NCBI GenBank assembly: GCA_945859605.1
Contig: OX243811.1
Span: forward strand, 53,899,613 to 53,963,612
Length of the DNA: 64,000 nt
Direction: 5' to 3'
Origin: Lumbricus rubellus
Taxonomy: Eukaryota; Annelida; Clitellata; Crassiclitellata; Lumbricidae
This document shows, in pieces, positions 12,191 to 24,491 of this stretch (its first letter is position 1; the number at the start of each line of letters is the position of its first letter). Position numbers and translations under genes: made by a program. The notes beneath the pieces are model-generated. The model was not told the origin of the DNA and ran no database searches. It was given only the letters and a program-made list of their open reading frames with translations.

Positions 12191-12518
12191 CCACCGCCGC
12201 TCCAGGATCTATGTCCGTACGAGTCTAATGAGACTGACCGACCGACCGACAGATCGGACGATGCGACGCCGCCGTTCTATTACGCTTCTTCTTGCAAAGT
12301 CTCGAAAAGATAGCCACTAGCCAGATATGAAACAGTTACCGTCCACAGATAGATGGCAGCAGCAGCAGCGAATGAGACGACGACGATGACGCCTCAATGA
12401 ACGCAGATTATATATTACGGTCGAAGAAGAAGAAGCGACTAATACAATAACACGCTTCTCCGATTGAATTCTTTGCCTCTTGGCCAAACGAAGCAAAGAC
12501 AAGAGGAAGTAGAGAATC

Positions 12519-12580
12519 ATGGCCGACGGCGATCTAAAGAAACCGAGAGATTTCCGCACGCCTGTTTTGCTTTACCGCAA
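12519..12580 (+). CDS. Candidate first coding exon
   Basis: ATGG in good context opens a 20-codon frame, MADGDLKKPRDFRTPVLLYR, that runs into a GTAATT donor-like site at 12581. The upstream 200 bases are CpG-containing and resemble a 5' leader (CAG and GAA runs, GACGACGACGATGACG). I do not recognise the protein and found no second exon. Without a donor it would be a 21-codon ORF ending at TAA. Weak call. Confidence 0.25.
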
Positions 12581-12944
12581 GTAATTATTATTGAAAGAGA
12601 AGGTTCTGTCTATTTATAGAATATTTGCGCCCACATTATGCTCAGAACTTAGAAGTAAGCAGCGTTAGTCCTATACGTAGGCCCTACACTGTTGGCTTAC
12701 TATTTTTCATAGGCTATAGGCCTAGGCTAGTGATTTGCTGTAGCATAGGAAGGATGGGAGCTGCTCAAAGTAATTGTTACCAGCGTCAACAAAATATTTT
12801 GATGTCATTCGGATGAAAAGGTATCGATCGTCAAACTGTTTGATTGCCTTTCTTCGCTATTTCAGGAAGACAGGACTATTTAAGCGAAATAGGCCTATGT
12901 GTTAGGCCTAGGCTATTTAGCTGAGACAGACGTGTGTAGCCTGT

Positions 12945-13240
12945 TGCAATCTGACGTTCGCTCTGGTCGGCTTGCCCTCTTAGTTCCCCACGTAAGGACC
13001 GCTATGGCTCAATCCAGATCATTTGCGTGCATAGGTCCTTCCCTATGGAATGGTCTTCCTCCTCATTCGTTCGCTCTGCCATCCTCTCTGGCAGTCTTTC
13101 GTCGTCTTTCTCTTGTCTAAAAACAACTGCCTTTTCTCTCGGAGTTGCACGCAATGGGAGCGCTTCTGAAAGACTCCTGCTGCAAGAAGCGCTTTACAAA
13201 TGGTCAGATACGAAACAATACAATACAAATTATACAATAA
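12945..13240 (+). mobile_element. LINE 3' end (L2/CR1-like), fragment
   Basis: The C-terminal end of a non-LTR reverse transcriptase is readable: RTAMAQSRSFACIGPSLWNG, matching the common RxFSxxGPxLWNxLP tail, then AVFRRLSL. The 3' UTR has GGGAGCGCTTCTGAAAGA and AAGCGCTTTACAAATGG and ends in an ATACAATACAA tail. It is heavily 5' truncated. Confidence 0.65.
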
Positions 13241-13249
13241 TTATAGTAA

Positions 13250-14405
13250 AGAGATAGATAGAAATAGGATCGCCTTTCTGCAGAGTTGCGGCCATAGATT
13301 CTTGGTTTGTCGCTTCCACAGGTTCGCAGTTGATATATAGTTGATTATAATAATTATAGGCCTATTTGACAGTAATTTCACTGGTTCGGGTCCGTAGCGC
13401 CTCTGAAGGTTTTCCTTGACGTTGACAGTATAATAATTATTGTGGAAAAATAACTGGGAGTCAGACAATAATCCATATGGAAATGGGGCGTGAAAAGAAG
13501 ACTTATGTGTGAGACCCTAAGAGAGACTAGGGGAGGTTATTATTACAATTATCATTGTAATCATTATTACAATAGTAGTAGATTATATATAATACTGCGT
13601 TAAATATGGTAGGCCGATATAGGCGATAGACTATAGGCCCTATATAAGCCGTTTGGTATTAATAGCCTACGTGTCTAGTGGGAAACAGTCTTTACATTAA
13701 AATCTTCTTTTGAAGCTGTCAGGAAATGAAATGATACAAAGTAGAGAAGGCAATCATGGAAAGAGCGAAATTGTTCTTCAACAGCTAGAAAAGATTTGAC
13801 TCTCGCTGAAGAAATTCATTAGCTAAGTAATTGTCCACAAAGCCCTTCAGCACTTTGAGAGTTCTTCCGTTTCTCTTTCAATCGTAGACATAAACACGAT
13901 CTAGGGATTCTTGGCTATAGTCATGCGGAGAACCAATCAAATGTCGAAAGCATGTATAGAACTATACACGTTGAAAATCCGAGGTCTCCGAGATAATGCC
14001 ATCGTGAAGTCAACAGAGTTGGACGAAAATATTTTCAAGACCTCGTGCGTGATTGGTGCACGTGACCGAAACGCGGGAAAATGCTTTTAATAATAGAACT
14101 GATCTGTTTATTCTGTTTGCAGGCACTTCACTTGGAAAAACCATAGCGTGATTTAATAACTACTGTAGAAGAAATGGCATAGGCCGATGCTATAGTAATC
14201 TAGAAGTCTATGCATAGGCCTATTACAAAAACAGATTGGCATCATTAGCTTCTGTTTTCAAGTTTAATAGAACCAATTTCCAGACAAATCAAGGCAACAG
14301 GATGCTACACAATTTAGCTCAATGTAATTGTGACGAAGGTGAGAGTGGCCGGAACCTAGCACGCCATGCATATGCATAAGCTTAGAATACAAATTAGAGC
14401 AACAG
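13250..14405. other. Intergenic DNA, no gene seen
   Basis: AT-rich sequence with TAGGCCTA palindromes near 13360 and 14215. No supported gene or RNA. Confidence 0.5.
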
Positions 14406-14413
14406 TTGGTAAC

Positions 14414-14680
14414 AGACAGACAGACAGACAGACGGACGAACCGACAAACAGACCGAGACAGAGCAGGAGAGAGAGAGAAAAAAAGTAAGAGCTCAGAGGA
14501 ACGAGTTGCACATAGCCTACACAGGGATAAAGAGAGAGCGAGGCACAGAGAGAGACAAATAGACAGACAAAAAGAGACAGACACAAAGTGACATACTGAG
14601 ACAGTGAGACATAGAGATAGACAGACAGACAGACAGAGGGAGGGAGGGAGGGAGACAGAGACAGGGACTGAGATAGATCT
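14414..14680. repeat. CAGA/GAGA microsatellite
   Basis: (CAGA)n, (GA)n and (GGGA)n mixture. Frames on both strands give Ser/Leu/Cys or Arg/Asp/Gln runs and are not genes. Confidence 0.85.
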
Positions 14681-14689
14681 TGCGTTTAG

Positions 14690-15220
14690 CCTATGAGCCG
14701 CGATAAATCTCGCAAAAAACTGTGGGGTAAGATGGATGAATGCCTCGCTTACAATGTTGCAATGTTGCAATGTATCCAGAGAAGTCAACAGAATCGAATC
14801 AGGTCGACTAGTCTTGAGTGATCGACTATATGTATACAGCATGTTCGCTGCAATCGATGCTAATGCTGTCTCATGAGGAAAAGACTTAATCGAAACGCCC
14901 ACAGAATACCATTGAGTAGCCTAATGTGGAGTAAATATGGAGTAATGACTAAATGATGTCAACAGATGACCACTATTAGTCTAGGGTCTAATGGTCTTTG
15001 CGAATGTAATAATCGCTTAGTAAAGAAGCCAACAGACGGAAAATCGTCATAACACTTACATGTATGTTTTTGTACCGGAGTGCATTAATTATTATCGTCA
15101 GCTGGTTTGAATAAATAATGTGCTTTCTTACTCACGTAATCTATTTCAATATCTGGTAGAACTTTATTGTGAATGTATAAAATGCATCTGCAGGGAGCAG
15201 CCGATTCGAAAAATGTGACG
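14690..15220. other. Intergenic DNA, no gene seen
   Basis: No repeat, open frame or RNA structure that I can support. Confidence 0.45.
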
Positions 15221-15227
15221 ATAGACC

Positions 15228-15330
15228 TATGTTCAATCAATCAATCTATCAATCAATAAATCAATAAATCGATCAATAAATCGATCGATCAATCTATCAA
15301 TCGATCATTCAATCAATCAGTTAATCAATC
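15228..15330. repeat. AATC microsatellite
   Basis: Degenerate (CAAT)n with ATCGATC variants. Confidence 0.85.
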
Positions 15331-15515
15331 AGCATTAGGCCTAATTTGTTTGTTCTTAATATAGAATGAAACAGATGCGCCTTTACGTAAACAAGCTTTT
15401 GTTTCAGCATCGATTACTGTACATGATATCTGATTCTAGATTGACCATCGTCATGTGACTAGAATATTATTATACGTCTCGTATAATTATAAAGACTCCG
15501 ATAGACGTGTGGGGG

Positions 15516-15760
15516 AAAGTGGGACGCGGTGGTGTAGTAGTAGACCCCCTATGTTCGGTGCCTTGGATACGGAAGGTTGCGGGTTCGAATTCACCTCAAG
15601 CTGGCGCGCATATGTTCTTGTGACATCAGCAAATCCTTTACTCGCAATTGCTCATGCGCATCAGCGAGAAACTCCGATTCAGTATCCGCGCTGTAGTCGG
15701 GAGCGACTCTGAGTAGAGATATTTAACGGGCGCTATAGCAAGTGTTTATACGTACACTAC
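15516..15760 (+). mobile_element. tRNA-derived SINE, copy 1
   Basis: The head has A-box-like GGTGGTGTAGTAG and B-box GGGTTCGAATTC (15591-15602). The body reads CAAATCCTTTACTCGCAATTG. The tail reads GGGAGCGACTCTGAGTAG then GGGCGCTATAGCAAGTG. It is the most diverged of the copies that keep the head. It is not a functional tRNA gene, because the second half does not fold as a tRNA. Confidence 0.8.
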
Positions 15761-16128
15761 ACACGTCAAGTATCTGTGACATCAGACTGAATTGCGCAGC
15801 AATAATAATCAAGCCAACGCTGTCAATCGGGTACTGTCTTCCAAAAACAATTATGTTGCCATAGATACATGTAGATATATGACGCCTAACTCCATGAATA
15901 TATTGCTGAGAAGATACATTAGCTAAATTGCATCCAAACTGCACGGGTTCCTGATTAAGGCACTCTATATATAGGAGTCAATAATAACTAATAACTATGA
16001 CAGCGAAACCATGTGCATAACTATATAGTCTGTATCATATTCTGACAGCTCAATTACATTACTCGTAAAGATGTAGGCTAAAGCAAACGCGCATGTATCC
16101 TAATGCTTATAGGTTGCTGAAATGTACC

Positions 16129-16130
<2 letters not shown>

Positions 16131-16186
<56 letters not shown>

Positions 16187-16203
16187 GACAGACAGACAGA
16201 CTG
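16131..16203. repeat. GA and CAGA microsatellite
   Basis: (GA)n followed directly by (CAGA)n. Confidence 0.95.
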
Positions 16204-16879
16204 TCTTGCATGGATTTAATAGAACTACTTTTTGGCAGCCATCCGTGCTCTACATCATAGACCGTAATCGTATGTGTAACCGTAATCTCCGAATTTCTAA
16301 AGCGCCATACGAAAACCAAGCGCAGGGCACCAGCTTATTCACGAGCGCTGGATCATAATGGATGACAAAAATAATTGACAATCATATAAAAAACTGAATT
16401 GAAGAGCTGCAAGTCATCATGCTGCTGAAAGATGAGCAGAATTGATTGGAGTCTGCTGTATACATGTAGGATGCTTGCTATAGGAACAAAGCCATAGGAG
16501 AGATAGTAGAAGGAATAAAGAGGTAAAAGCTGAATCCCAAGGATCACCGTATATTATGCAGTCTAAAATGATTGGATCGGGCAAATGGACGGAGGGACGG
16601 ACGGACAAATAAAGGGACCGTTGGTCAGATGTATGTCCGGATGGATGGTTTGGTCGATGGACATGACAGGCAGACAGGTGAACAGCAGATGGACAGATGG
16701 ACAACAGATGGACAGATGGACAGATGCATGGTGCAATTGAAATGAATCGCCTTAGGTGAGAGAAATCAGCGTCAATAGATAGACAGGCAGTATACGTTTC
16801 ATTTAAAAATATTGTATAATAAGTAAGTGATGTATGTACAGTTGTATACAGCCATTGCCGGTAAATCTTAGCCAAACTG

Positions 16880-17051
16880 TATCCGTGCATGTACACAAGA
16901 GAGACAGAGAGAGGGAAAGAGAGACAGACAGAGACAGACAAGACAGACAGAGACAGACAGACAGAGACAGACAGGCAGACAGATAGAGCGAGAGAGAGAC
17001 AGACATACAAAAAAGAAAGACACAGAGACAGACAGACAGAGACAGACACAC

Positions 17052-17132
<81 letters not shown>

Positions 17133-17260
17133 AGAGAGCGAAAGAGACAGGGAGAGAGAGACAGACAGAGATATAGGCAGAAGACAGACAGGGAGAGACA
17201 GACAGGAAGAGAGACAGACAGACAGAGACAGAGACAGAGGGAGAGAGAGATGTTAATGGA
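16880..17260. repeat. GA/CAGA compound microsatellite
   Basis: Long purine-rich array with near-perfect (GA)n at about 17061-17129 flanked by (CAGA)n. Confidence 0.95.
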
Positions 17261-17390
17261 TAGATGTTTGAGCGAGGTACCTGCATATTCCGGTTATCCC
17301 TCGTGTTAACAAAAAAGTCGATTCGATCGAGAGTTGAACGCAAATCTCGTTGATGTATGTATGCGAGGGCATGCGCATGCGTCAATCGGA

Positions 17391-17420
<30 letters not shown>
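17391..17420. repeat. GT microsatellite
   Basis: Short (GT)n. Confidence 0.9.
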
Positions 17421-17421
<1 letters not shown>

Positions 17422-17429
17422 CACTGCTG

Positions 17430-17890
17430 CAGTGTTTTGCATATGCATTGTAAACAAATGCTCGCATTATCCCAAGGGCGAGAGATAGGGCGATGATATA
17501 AGACAGCTGTGGTGGCTGTTATTATCAGACGATTCATGTCTGTCGAGAGCAATACTTCGAGGCGGTGACCTTCTAGTCTCTGCCCTTCGTCCTTTACTCT
17601 TTTATAGCAGTAAAAAAAGAAACAAGAAAAGCGGCAGAAACGCATGACGTGCGTTATGATCTTCTATAAGTGATTTGATACAAAGTGGTATAATACCTAA
17701 AAATGGAAAGCACAGAGGAAGCCATTGAGCTGCATATGACGAAGTGCGCTATTTATTCCGAATCATTGCATAGACGAAATGGATGGACAATTCGACTTAC
17801 TATATTATGCAGGCGAATAAAAGAATGTGTGGACATGCATATTATAAAGGCAGGAAAGTAGACAACTCCTATATGCTATACGTACTCACA
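17430..17890. other. Intergenic DNA, no gene seen
   Basis: No supported feature. Confidence 0.45.
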
Positions 17891-17999
17891 TACGTTAAAA
17901 CAAGAATACATACATGTACATACACAGATGCATTCATACATGCATAGTAATATATGCGTTTATATAATTATAGGCTTCATACTTGTATGCACTATACAT

Positions 18000-18210
18000 C
18001 AAACGTACGTGTACATGCACACATACACACATACATGCACACACAGCACACACATACATACATGCATACATGCATACATGCATACATGCATACACACATA
18101 CATGCATACATGCATACACACATACATGCATGCACACATACATGCATACATGCATAAATGCATACACACATACATGCATTCATCCATACACACATACATG
18201 CATACAGACA
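18000..18210. repeat. CATACATG-type microsatellite
   Basis: Degenerate (CATA)n/(CATG)n. The SINE at 18213 sits at its right end, and similar CATACATA sequence resumes after the SINE at 18437. Confidence 0.9.
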
Positions 18211-18212
18211 TG

Positions 18213-18436
18213 TGGGGCGCGGTGGTCTAGTGGTGGCGTCGTTGCATTGGAGCCGGAAGGTCCGAGGTTCGAATCCACCTCGCCGCGTAAGGACCTTGGG
18301 CAAGTCCTTCACTTACAATTGCTCAGCGCTTCGGCGTGAAACTCCGATGCAGTGTCCGCTCTGCATCGGGAGCGCCTCTGAGTAGAGAGAGCTTGAAGGG
18401 GCGCTATAACAAGTGCACATACAAACAAACAAACAC
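18213..18436 (+). mobile_element. tRNA-derived SINE, copy 2
   Basis: Well-preserved copy. A-box GGTGGTCTAGTGGTGG and B-box GGTTCGAATCC (18266-18276) give a pol III promoter. The body reads GGCAAGTCCTTCACTTACAA. The 3' domain reads GGGAGCGCCTCTGAGTAG then GAAGGGGCGCTATAACAAG. It ends in a (CAAA)n tail. It is inserted into a CATA microsatellite, which hides any target duplication. Confidence 0.9.
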
Positions 18437-18827
18437 ACACATACATACATGCATACATCCATACGCAGACTGATGATGACCTCCGACATTTATAGACGAG
18501 GATGAATCAATGTTTCGAATATTACAATGATAAAAACAATAGAAGCCATGCAAGTCTTGTTTCAGCAACTGCACATAGGAAAGCAGCTATGAAAATAGGT
18601 CAGACCATATACATGTATGCATACATGTTATGTTCACGAATTTATTCAGTTCTACTGTAACTACGATACTGTGGGATTAACTGCTATACATGTAGCTGCA
18701 CTAAATACATGAATGAACGAGCTAATGAATGCACGAATGAACTAATGAATGCACGAATGAACTTATGAATGCACGAATGAACTACTATGTGAATAAATAA
18801 TTGAGTGAATTACTCAATGGAGTGAAT

Positions 18828-18960
18828 TTATGAATGAATGAATGAATGAATGAATGAATAAATGAATGTATGAATGAATGAATGAATGAATGAATGAATG
18901 AATGAATGAATGAATGAATGAATGAATGAATGAATGAATGAATGAATGAATGAATGAATG
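18828..18960. repeat. AATG tetranucleotide array
   Basis: Near-perfect (AATG)n. The long Ile-His-Ser-Phe frames on the minus strand are translation of the repeat. Confidence 0.95.
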
Positions 18961-19059
18961 GACTGACTGATTGACTGGTCGACTGACTGACTGAATGGAT
19001 GGATGAATGAATGAATGAACGAATGAATGAATGAATGATCGTGCAGGACCCAACGCTTG

Positions 19060-20280
19060 TTAAGCTTCTGCGACATGTCCCTATAAGTTCTTTTTCAACC
19101 AATGCGGCGGGATGAAGGGTGCTTGGGGTGGGCGTTGGTACAATGGACGGTTTGTGTTGTCTCATTTCCATTCCTCTGATCTGATCCATTTCAGACCCTT
19201 CCTCTTCCTTAAGCACCATCTATTGAACCTGCCATCGAGCTTCATGGACCAACCAACAAGGTCTCTAGTGGCTTGTCCAATGTCCATTGTTTGCAGTCCA
19301 CACAGTAAGTGTCAGTAACATCGTCAACACGTATACAGTTTGTAGAGTCCGAGCTTTGTTTCATGCCGCGCCGGTCGGCCATCTAGATCAGTAAAACCCA
19401 GATCTAATATAGTGTAAGTCTGTAAGACCTTCGTGGACCAAATTCTGATTGGCAACACTCTGACTTCTGTTAAAGATGTCAAAGACTTTCACCCAGTCTC
19501 AGAGGATCGATGATTGTGAAGTCTTGAGACACATTCTGTTGCTATCCGTGGTTCTTGACTTTATCACATTTCAATTAACTTTGTTGTATATAATTATATA
19601 CACATACAAACAGACATAAAACAGAATGCCTCATAAAGTTTTATGTACCATTTATCGCCACAAGGCTTTTGTTCATTTGCCACATCTCTCCATCTCTTCT
19701 GCATTGCATGTATTTGATCCAAATACTATTCATAACGTTTATTCTAAGCTTATAATAACGAGCGAAAAGACTGCAGCAGCAGTCGATACAATTATAGTTC
19801 GTCTTGAAGAGGGAAAGATGATAATTGCGGAGTTGTTTAGCTTTTATTCAGCATTATTATGATAGGAACAGCTTGTAGACCTATGCGTTGTGGTCAGTTA
19901 TAAAATAACATAACTGCATGTGTGTCCTATTATAGGCTACTGCAGACTTGGGTATTCATGATCTACAATTCTAATTTTTTAAAAGCAATTGAGATGAAAA
20001 TAAATGTTGTTTGCTTGCTGATTGAATAACTTAGGCCTACTCATCATTCAACAGCTTAGGCTGCTTAAATATTAAAGTACAGTTTGAAATGTGACATGTA
20101 TGACTGTATATGGTTGTTTTTTTCGAGTTCCACGAGTACAATTATTTGCTTCACGTTCAGCCGTTCGTACATTTTATTCCTCTCAAGACTGATAATATAA
20201 TTTGTCGCCTAGTTTCATATTCAAAAAGCACCCGCAATTTGTCATTTCCGCTTGGCGTTATACGTCATCGTCGACGCTCT
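19060..20280. other. Intergenic DNA, no gene seen
   Basis: A mixed-composition open stretch on the minus strand near 19050-19220 is not simple repeat, but I do not recognise it. The rest is AT-rich. Confidence 0.4.
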
Positions 20281-20439
20281 TAGTGCGTGAAGACCACGGC
20301 AGGCGGCGCCACCGGAAGCTCTGCTGTCGTCATTTCCGCCATGCGCAGACCCCGACTGCGCAAGCGATGCTATCGACGACCGATTCCAATTGGACGCTTG
20401 GGAAATGAAGGAAAACGATCTATAGCTAGACGGAGGTGG

Positions 20440-20520
20440 AAGAAGCGGAGGAAGAGAAGGAGGAAGTGGAAGAGGAGGAAGAGGAAGAGGAGGAAGAGGA
20501 GGAAGAGGAGGAGTCTTCAG
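20440..20520. repeat. GAGGAA purine tract
   Basis: (GGAAGA)n/(GAGGAA)n. It lies in a locally CpG-containing region (20240-20700) that could be a promoter, but no exon is supported. Confidence 0.7.
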
Positions 20521-21254
20521 GATGGAGACATCCAGGATCCTTCTTCAGATAGCAGATACGATCAAGTAGATTAAAACTCCCGGTGCCCTCGTTCCGCACA
20601 GGACCCCTCTGTGTGTTCGTGCGTGCGTGCCCACGATGCGTGTGTCCACGTGCGCGCGTGAGAGGTCAACCTCACGTGACACGAGCTCCTTTCCCCTCCC
20701 TCGGCCTCCCTCGGCCTCCCTCTCGTCTCTCATGCCTCCCTCTTTCCCTCTCGTCTTCCCTTCCTCCCTGTCTCCATCGTGTGTCTGGTCGTGCGTCATA
20801 TTAAGTGAACGGGGGTCGATTGTCACGCAGCATAAAATGCTTCTCAATAATATGGAAGAATCATAGAGCAATAAAACGACAGTGCAGAATTGACAGAGAT
20901 GAATGACAGAGCGACGGTCATAATGAAACAGAAATGATGGATTGTGGGCAGTAACTTCTATTGTGCCGTCGATAGCTGAAGAACATCAGGAACGTAGTTA
21001 TAAATGTTATACAGTCTGCAAGCGCAGCAGCAGTAAATCTGTTTTATTACAAATATGAAATAAACTGGACGAAAGAAATTCAAATTGCAATAATAATCAT
21101 AGTAATGACGACGATGATGATGACGATGATGATGATGACGACAATAATAGTAATGAAATTGGCATTAACAGTCAAATGCTAGGCTTATTCATCATCAATG
21201 TCTTCTTCGTATTCGTAAACATCACTACCATCACACAACATTTCACGTCGTTCT

Positions 21255-21446
21255 TTCTCTGCTGCTTGTCGTAGCCTACAACCTGGAATGATTTTCCTGT
21301 TACACTGCGCTTAATTCCCAGGGGTAAATCCACTATGTTCCTTAAAAACCTAAAAACTGACTTATTTAGCCGTGGTTCGGCAGGGAGCGCTTCTGAGTAG
21401 CCTACCTTGAAGAGTCGCTATATAAATTTCAGAAACAAATAACTAA
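21255..21446 (+). mobile_element. LINE 3' end carrying the SINE-type tail
   Basis: A C-terminal reverse-transcriptase tail is readable (TTWNDFPVTLRLIP, then STMFLKNLKTDLFSRG), the common WNxLPxxLR...FKxxLKTxLF ending. The 3' UTR follows directly: GGGAGCGCTTCTGAGTAG, CTTGAAGAGTCGCTATATAA, then an A-rich tail. That UTR is nearly the same as the 3' domain of the SINEs here, so this LINE family probably supplies their retrotransposition machinery. Confidence 0.65.
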
Positions 21447-21479
21447 ATAAATAAGAACTAAAATGTGAGCGTTTTCCTT

Positions 21480-21659
21480 ATTTTAGGAATGAGGATGGTG
21501 CTGTCGGTGGCTATGCAGTGCATATTCACAGTACGCACAGACCAGCTAACTTACCAAGCCCAATCCAAACCCAATGGCACAGTCCACAACGTGTCTCGAT
21601 CCATCCAAAGTGCCGAGGAGGTGGCAGGCATTGTGTCGAATGAGATAAACAGCCTTTGA
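21480..21659 (+). CDS. Possible terminal exon, unidentified
   Basis: An acceptor-like TTTTCCTTATTTTAG precedes about 170 bases open in two plus-strand frames. One frame reads SVAMQCIFTVRTDQLTYQAQ and ends in SNEINSL and TGA. Composition is gene-like, not repetitive. The minus strand also shows a donor-like TTGGTAAGTTAG here, so strand and frame are ambiguous. No family recognised. Confidence 0.2.
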   Translation: MLGMRMVLSVAMQCIFTVRTDQLTYQAQSKPNGTVHNVSRSIQSAEEVAGIVSNEINSL

Positions 21660-22379
21660 CCGGTGCTTAATCATAACTCTCATACCATTTCACCCAGCAC
21701 CCAAAATGATCCTTCTTTCGCCTCCGCCGCAGAAAGATATACAAGCTGAAATAATCATCGCCTATTACGTGCTCAGAAAACGCGAACGACGGCGCATGCG
21801 TGGTGGATGCTCGTTATAACGGGTCTAACTATATAGAGCTGTGAACAAACAACGGAAAACGACGACGGCGGTGCACAGGACACGACGTGACCCAGCGACA
21901 CGACCCAATTTTATGGCCCAATACGACAGAACTAACGAAACATACGATTCATTTTCGTCTGTTATTGGCATCCGGCTGTTTTATTAGGCAATATGCAGCG
22001 ATGGTATGCAGCTGCACATATGGACTGTCCGCAGTTATTACAGTCGCTTCAGTTTGTGCTCTGCCTAAACAGTTCGCTTGCTTTCCCCAAACAGCACAAC
22101 AACGTCAGTGACTCCCGAGCATCCGAGCTTCAAACCAGGGAAGATTGTGGACGCCCCATTTTTTATATGCATGCCCCTGCAGAACTCCATCCCTGAAGGA
22201 AGATTTGACCGAAGCGCATGTACGTGACCACGCATGCAGAACAATGCGACGACAGTGAACAATAGGAAGTTTTAGTTTAGATTAGTTTTGTGAAATTAGC
22301 ATATTAAGTAAGTGGTGGTCGAATGCAGATGATATATGTCGTGAACTGGATGGAGTGATGTAAATGATGAGGATGCGGA

Positions 22380-22432
22380 TTTATTATCATGCGGATATAT
22401 CGTGCGGATATATCATGCGGATATATGATATT
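22380..22432. repeat. Short GCGGATATATCAT tandem repeat
   Basis: Three to four copies of a 16-bp unit containing GCGGATATAT. Confidence 0.7.
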
Positions 22433-22559
22433 ATCATGATACCGCATTACCGCTGCGCAATCGCCATAAGACGAATAACACTGTGATGATGGCAATTGTT
22501 GGCTTAAGCTGGTCCAGCGCATCGGTTCCATATATAATTATAATCATATATAATATATA

Positions 22560-23180
22560 ATGGATCAGTTGCTCTGGACCAGCTTACATATACATATAGG
22601 CTACATAATATATACATAATACATATATATAAACCTGACTCAAGACATGTCCAACACTAAGATGGTCAAAGTAGAAACACGTGTCTACAATAACGCACAC
22701 AAGGAGGCGGGCAGAAAAGCATGGACGACATTGACCTTGCAGATGTATTTTTTAAAACTTCTGTGTTCTCTATTTGAAAGACCTTTTCAGTACATTTCCG
22801 AGTTTCAGGATTTTTTGTTAGAAAACCTAGAGAAGCCATTCTAGTGCTTCTCGTGTATTAAAGGCCACCATCATGTATTTTTGCTGCTTCAGCTGTTTAA
22901 CGAGCTACAGACGTCATAAAACAGTCATAGCAATTACTCAGAGTGCAGTGCACCTCCACGTTTTTCAACTGACATGAGACACGGTATGTCCCCACAGGGT
23001 AAGTGCTTTTAAATATAGCATATATATATATAATATATATAAGTATATATATATATATGCATGTATATAATTTATAGACATCATAATAAAGAAAATGTGG
23101 TTGCATGTGGCATGCATATATATAATAATATTATAATAGCCTTCTTAGATGTAGTACCTATTTTAGTGAACATTGTACAC
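22560..23180. other. Intergenic DNA, no gene seen
   Basis: AT-rich with short TATATA runs near 23020-23060. No supported gene. Confidence 0.45.
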
Positions 23181-23182
23181 TT

Positions 23183-23270
23183 TTGTTTAGTACATTGTAC
23201 ACTGCAAGTCGGCAACCATGCATGAAGAATCGAGACTTCTCTGTGGTTGGTCCAATGGTCTTGAATGGCC
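23183..23270 (+). mobile_element. LINE C-terminal fragment
   Basis: The frame reads SRQPCMKNRDFSVVGPMVLN then GLPLF, the same RxFSxxGPxLWNxLP signature as the LINE tail near 13000. It is short, truncated and diverged, and directly adjoins the minus-strand SINE. Confidence 0.5.
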
Positions 23271-23299
23271 TTCCTTTATTTAGTTATTTATTTCTCGCA

Positions 23300-23515
23300 T
23301 TAGCTATAGCCCCTCCCTTCAAGCTCGCTACTCAGAAGCGCTCCGGACTACAGCGCGGACAATGCATCGGAGTTTCACGCCGAAGTGCACGAGCAATTGC
23401 GAGTGAAGGACTTGCTTAGGGTCCATAGGCCTACGCGGCGGCTTGAGATGGATTCGAACCTAGAACCCTCCGACTCCATGACACCGAACCCACCACTACA
23501 CCCCCCGCTACCCTT
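23300..23515 (-). mobile_element. tRNA-derived SINE, copy 3 (minus strand)
   Basis: Read on the minus strand: GGTGTAGTGGTGGGTTCGG, B-box GGTTCGAATCC (plus coordinates 23450-23460), body AAGCAAGTCCTTCACTCGC, tail GGAGCGCTTCTGAGTAGCG then GCTTGAAGGGAGGGGCTATA. Same family as copies 1 and 2, opposite orientation. Confidence 0.85.
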
Positions 23516-24000
23516 TAGAGCTACGTCATTCCCTAGAATGTATAGTGCTAGAATGTAGGTGTTACCAACCAATACGTTGTTGAAAACCTACCTTTGTTGT
23601 CATCATCGAAGATGATCAGGAGCCAGAAACTCTTAACCCTGTCAACTTGCCCCATTTGCATCTACAAGGTGGGCAAAAACACCCTAGGTTTTTGCCAATA
23701 TCTTGGTCAAAAGTAAGAATGTCGAAATGAAATTTTACAGTCTTAAAGACAATTCATATTTACATAATTATGATGGCCAGATTTCATCAATATTATTTCA
23801 AACGGAACAAAAGTTATAGGCCTATCACTTTTAGAGAGGCCACCCACCGTTTTTTGACTATTCAAAAACTTAACGCAAAAAATGACAAAACGATTTTATT
23901 AAGTCACATCTCAAATAATTGCTATCAAATAGCCTTGATATTGCCAGCTGATCATTGTTGCCACAATCCGTGCTCACTAAACTTAGGCTAAAACTATTCT

Positions 24001-24075
24001 TTTAGGCGCGTTGGAGTCGGGAGCGCCTCTGCGTAGTTTCCTTGAGGAGGCGCTATATAAGTTTCCGCGTGAATG
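24001..24075 (+). mobile_element. LINE/SINE 3' tail fragment
   Basis: Only the shared 3' domain remains: TCGGGAGCGCCTCTGCGTAG, then CTTGAGGAGGCGCTATATAA and GTGAATGAATGAA. There is no tRNA head, so this is a severely 5'-truncated copy of either partner. Confidence 0.6.
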
Positions 24076-24491
24076 AATGAATCTGTGTACAGACATATAA
24101 GATAGATGAGCATGTATATAAACATAGGCCTATACATATATAATATATACACAGAGAGACAGAGAAAGACGTTTTTGCATGCTATGTTGTACGTGTGTAA
24201 TACTGTGTATGGCAGGCATTGGTAGGGCCTATAGCGCGCTGTGTGTGCATAGGCTAATCAGATATAATAGAACGACATATTAGATTGGAAATGTATGCGA
24301 CACTTATGTCATGATTGCGTGCAAAGCTCCCGCTGAGGGCATTGCAACCGACATAGATCTATAACTAGAGACGTCATGCGTCTTATATCTTCTTTTCCCG
24401 AACCCAGTGCACCAAGGATAATATCCTAAGTGATGGCAAAGCAAACACTCGGAGCGAAGGATTTTCCTTTTTATGTAGCGCCATCACTTAC

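Noticed and set aside
18213..18290. tRNA gene (A and B boxes present)
   Set aside because: The sequence continues into the same 3' domain as five other copies and lacks a tRNA acceptor stem. It is a tRNA-derived SINE. The same applies to the copies at 15516, 23300, 43164, 48058 and 58884.
18785..19219. Minus-strand frame with long Ile-His-Ser-Phe repeats
   Set aside because: Translation of (AATG)n. The short unique N-terminal part is not recognisable.
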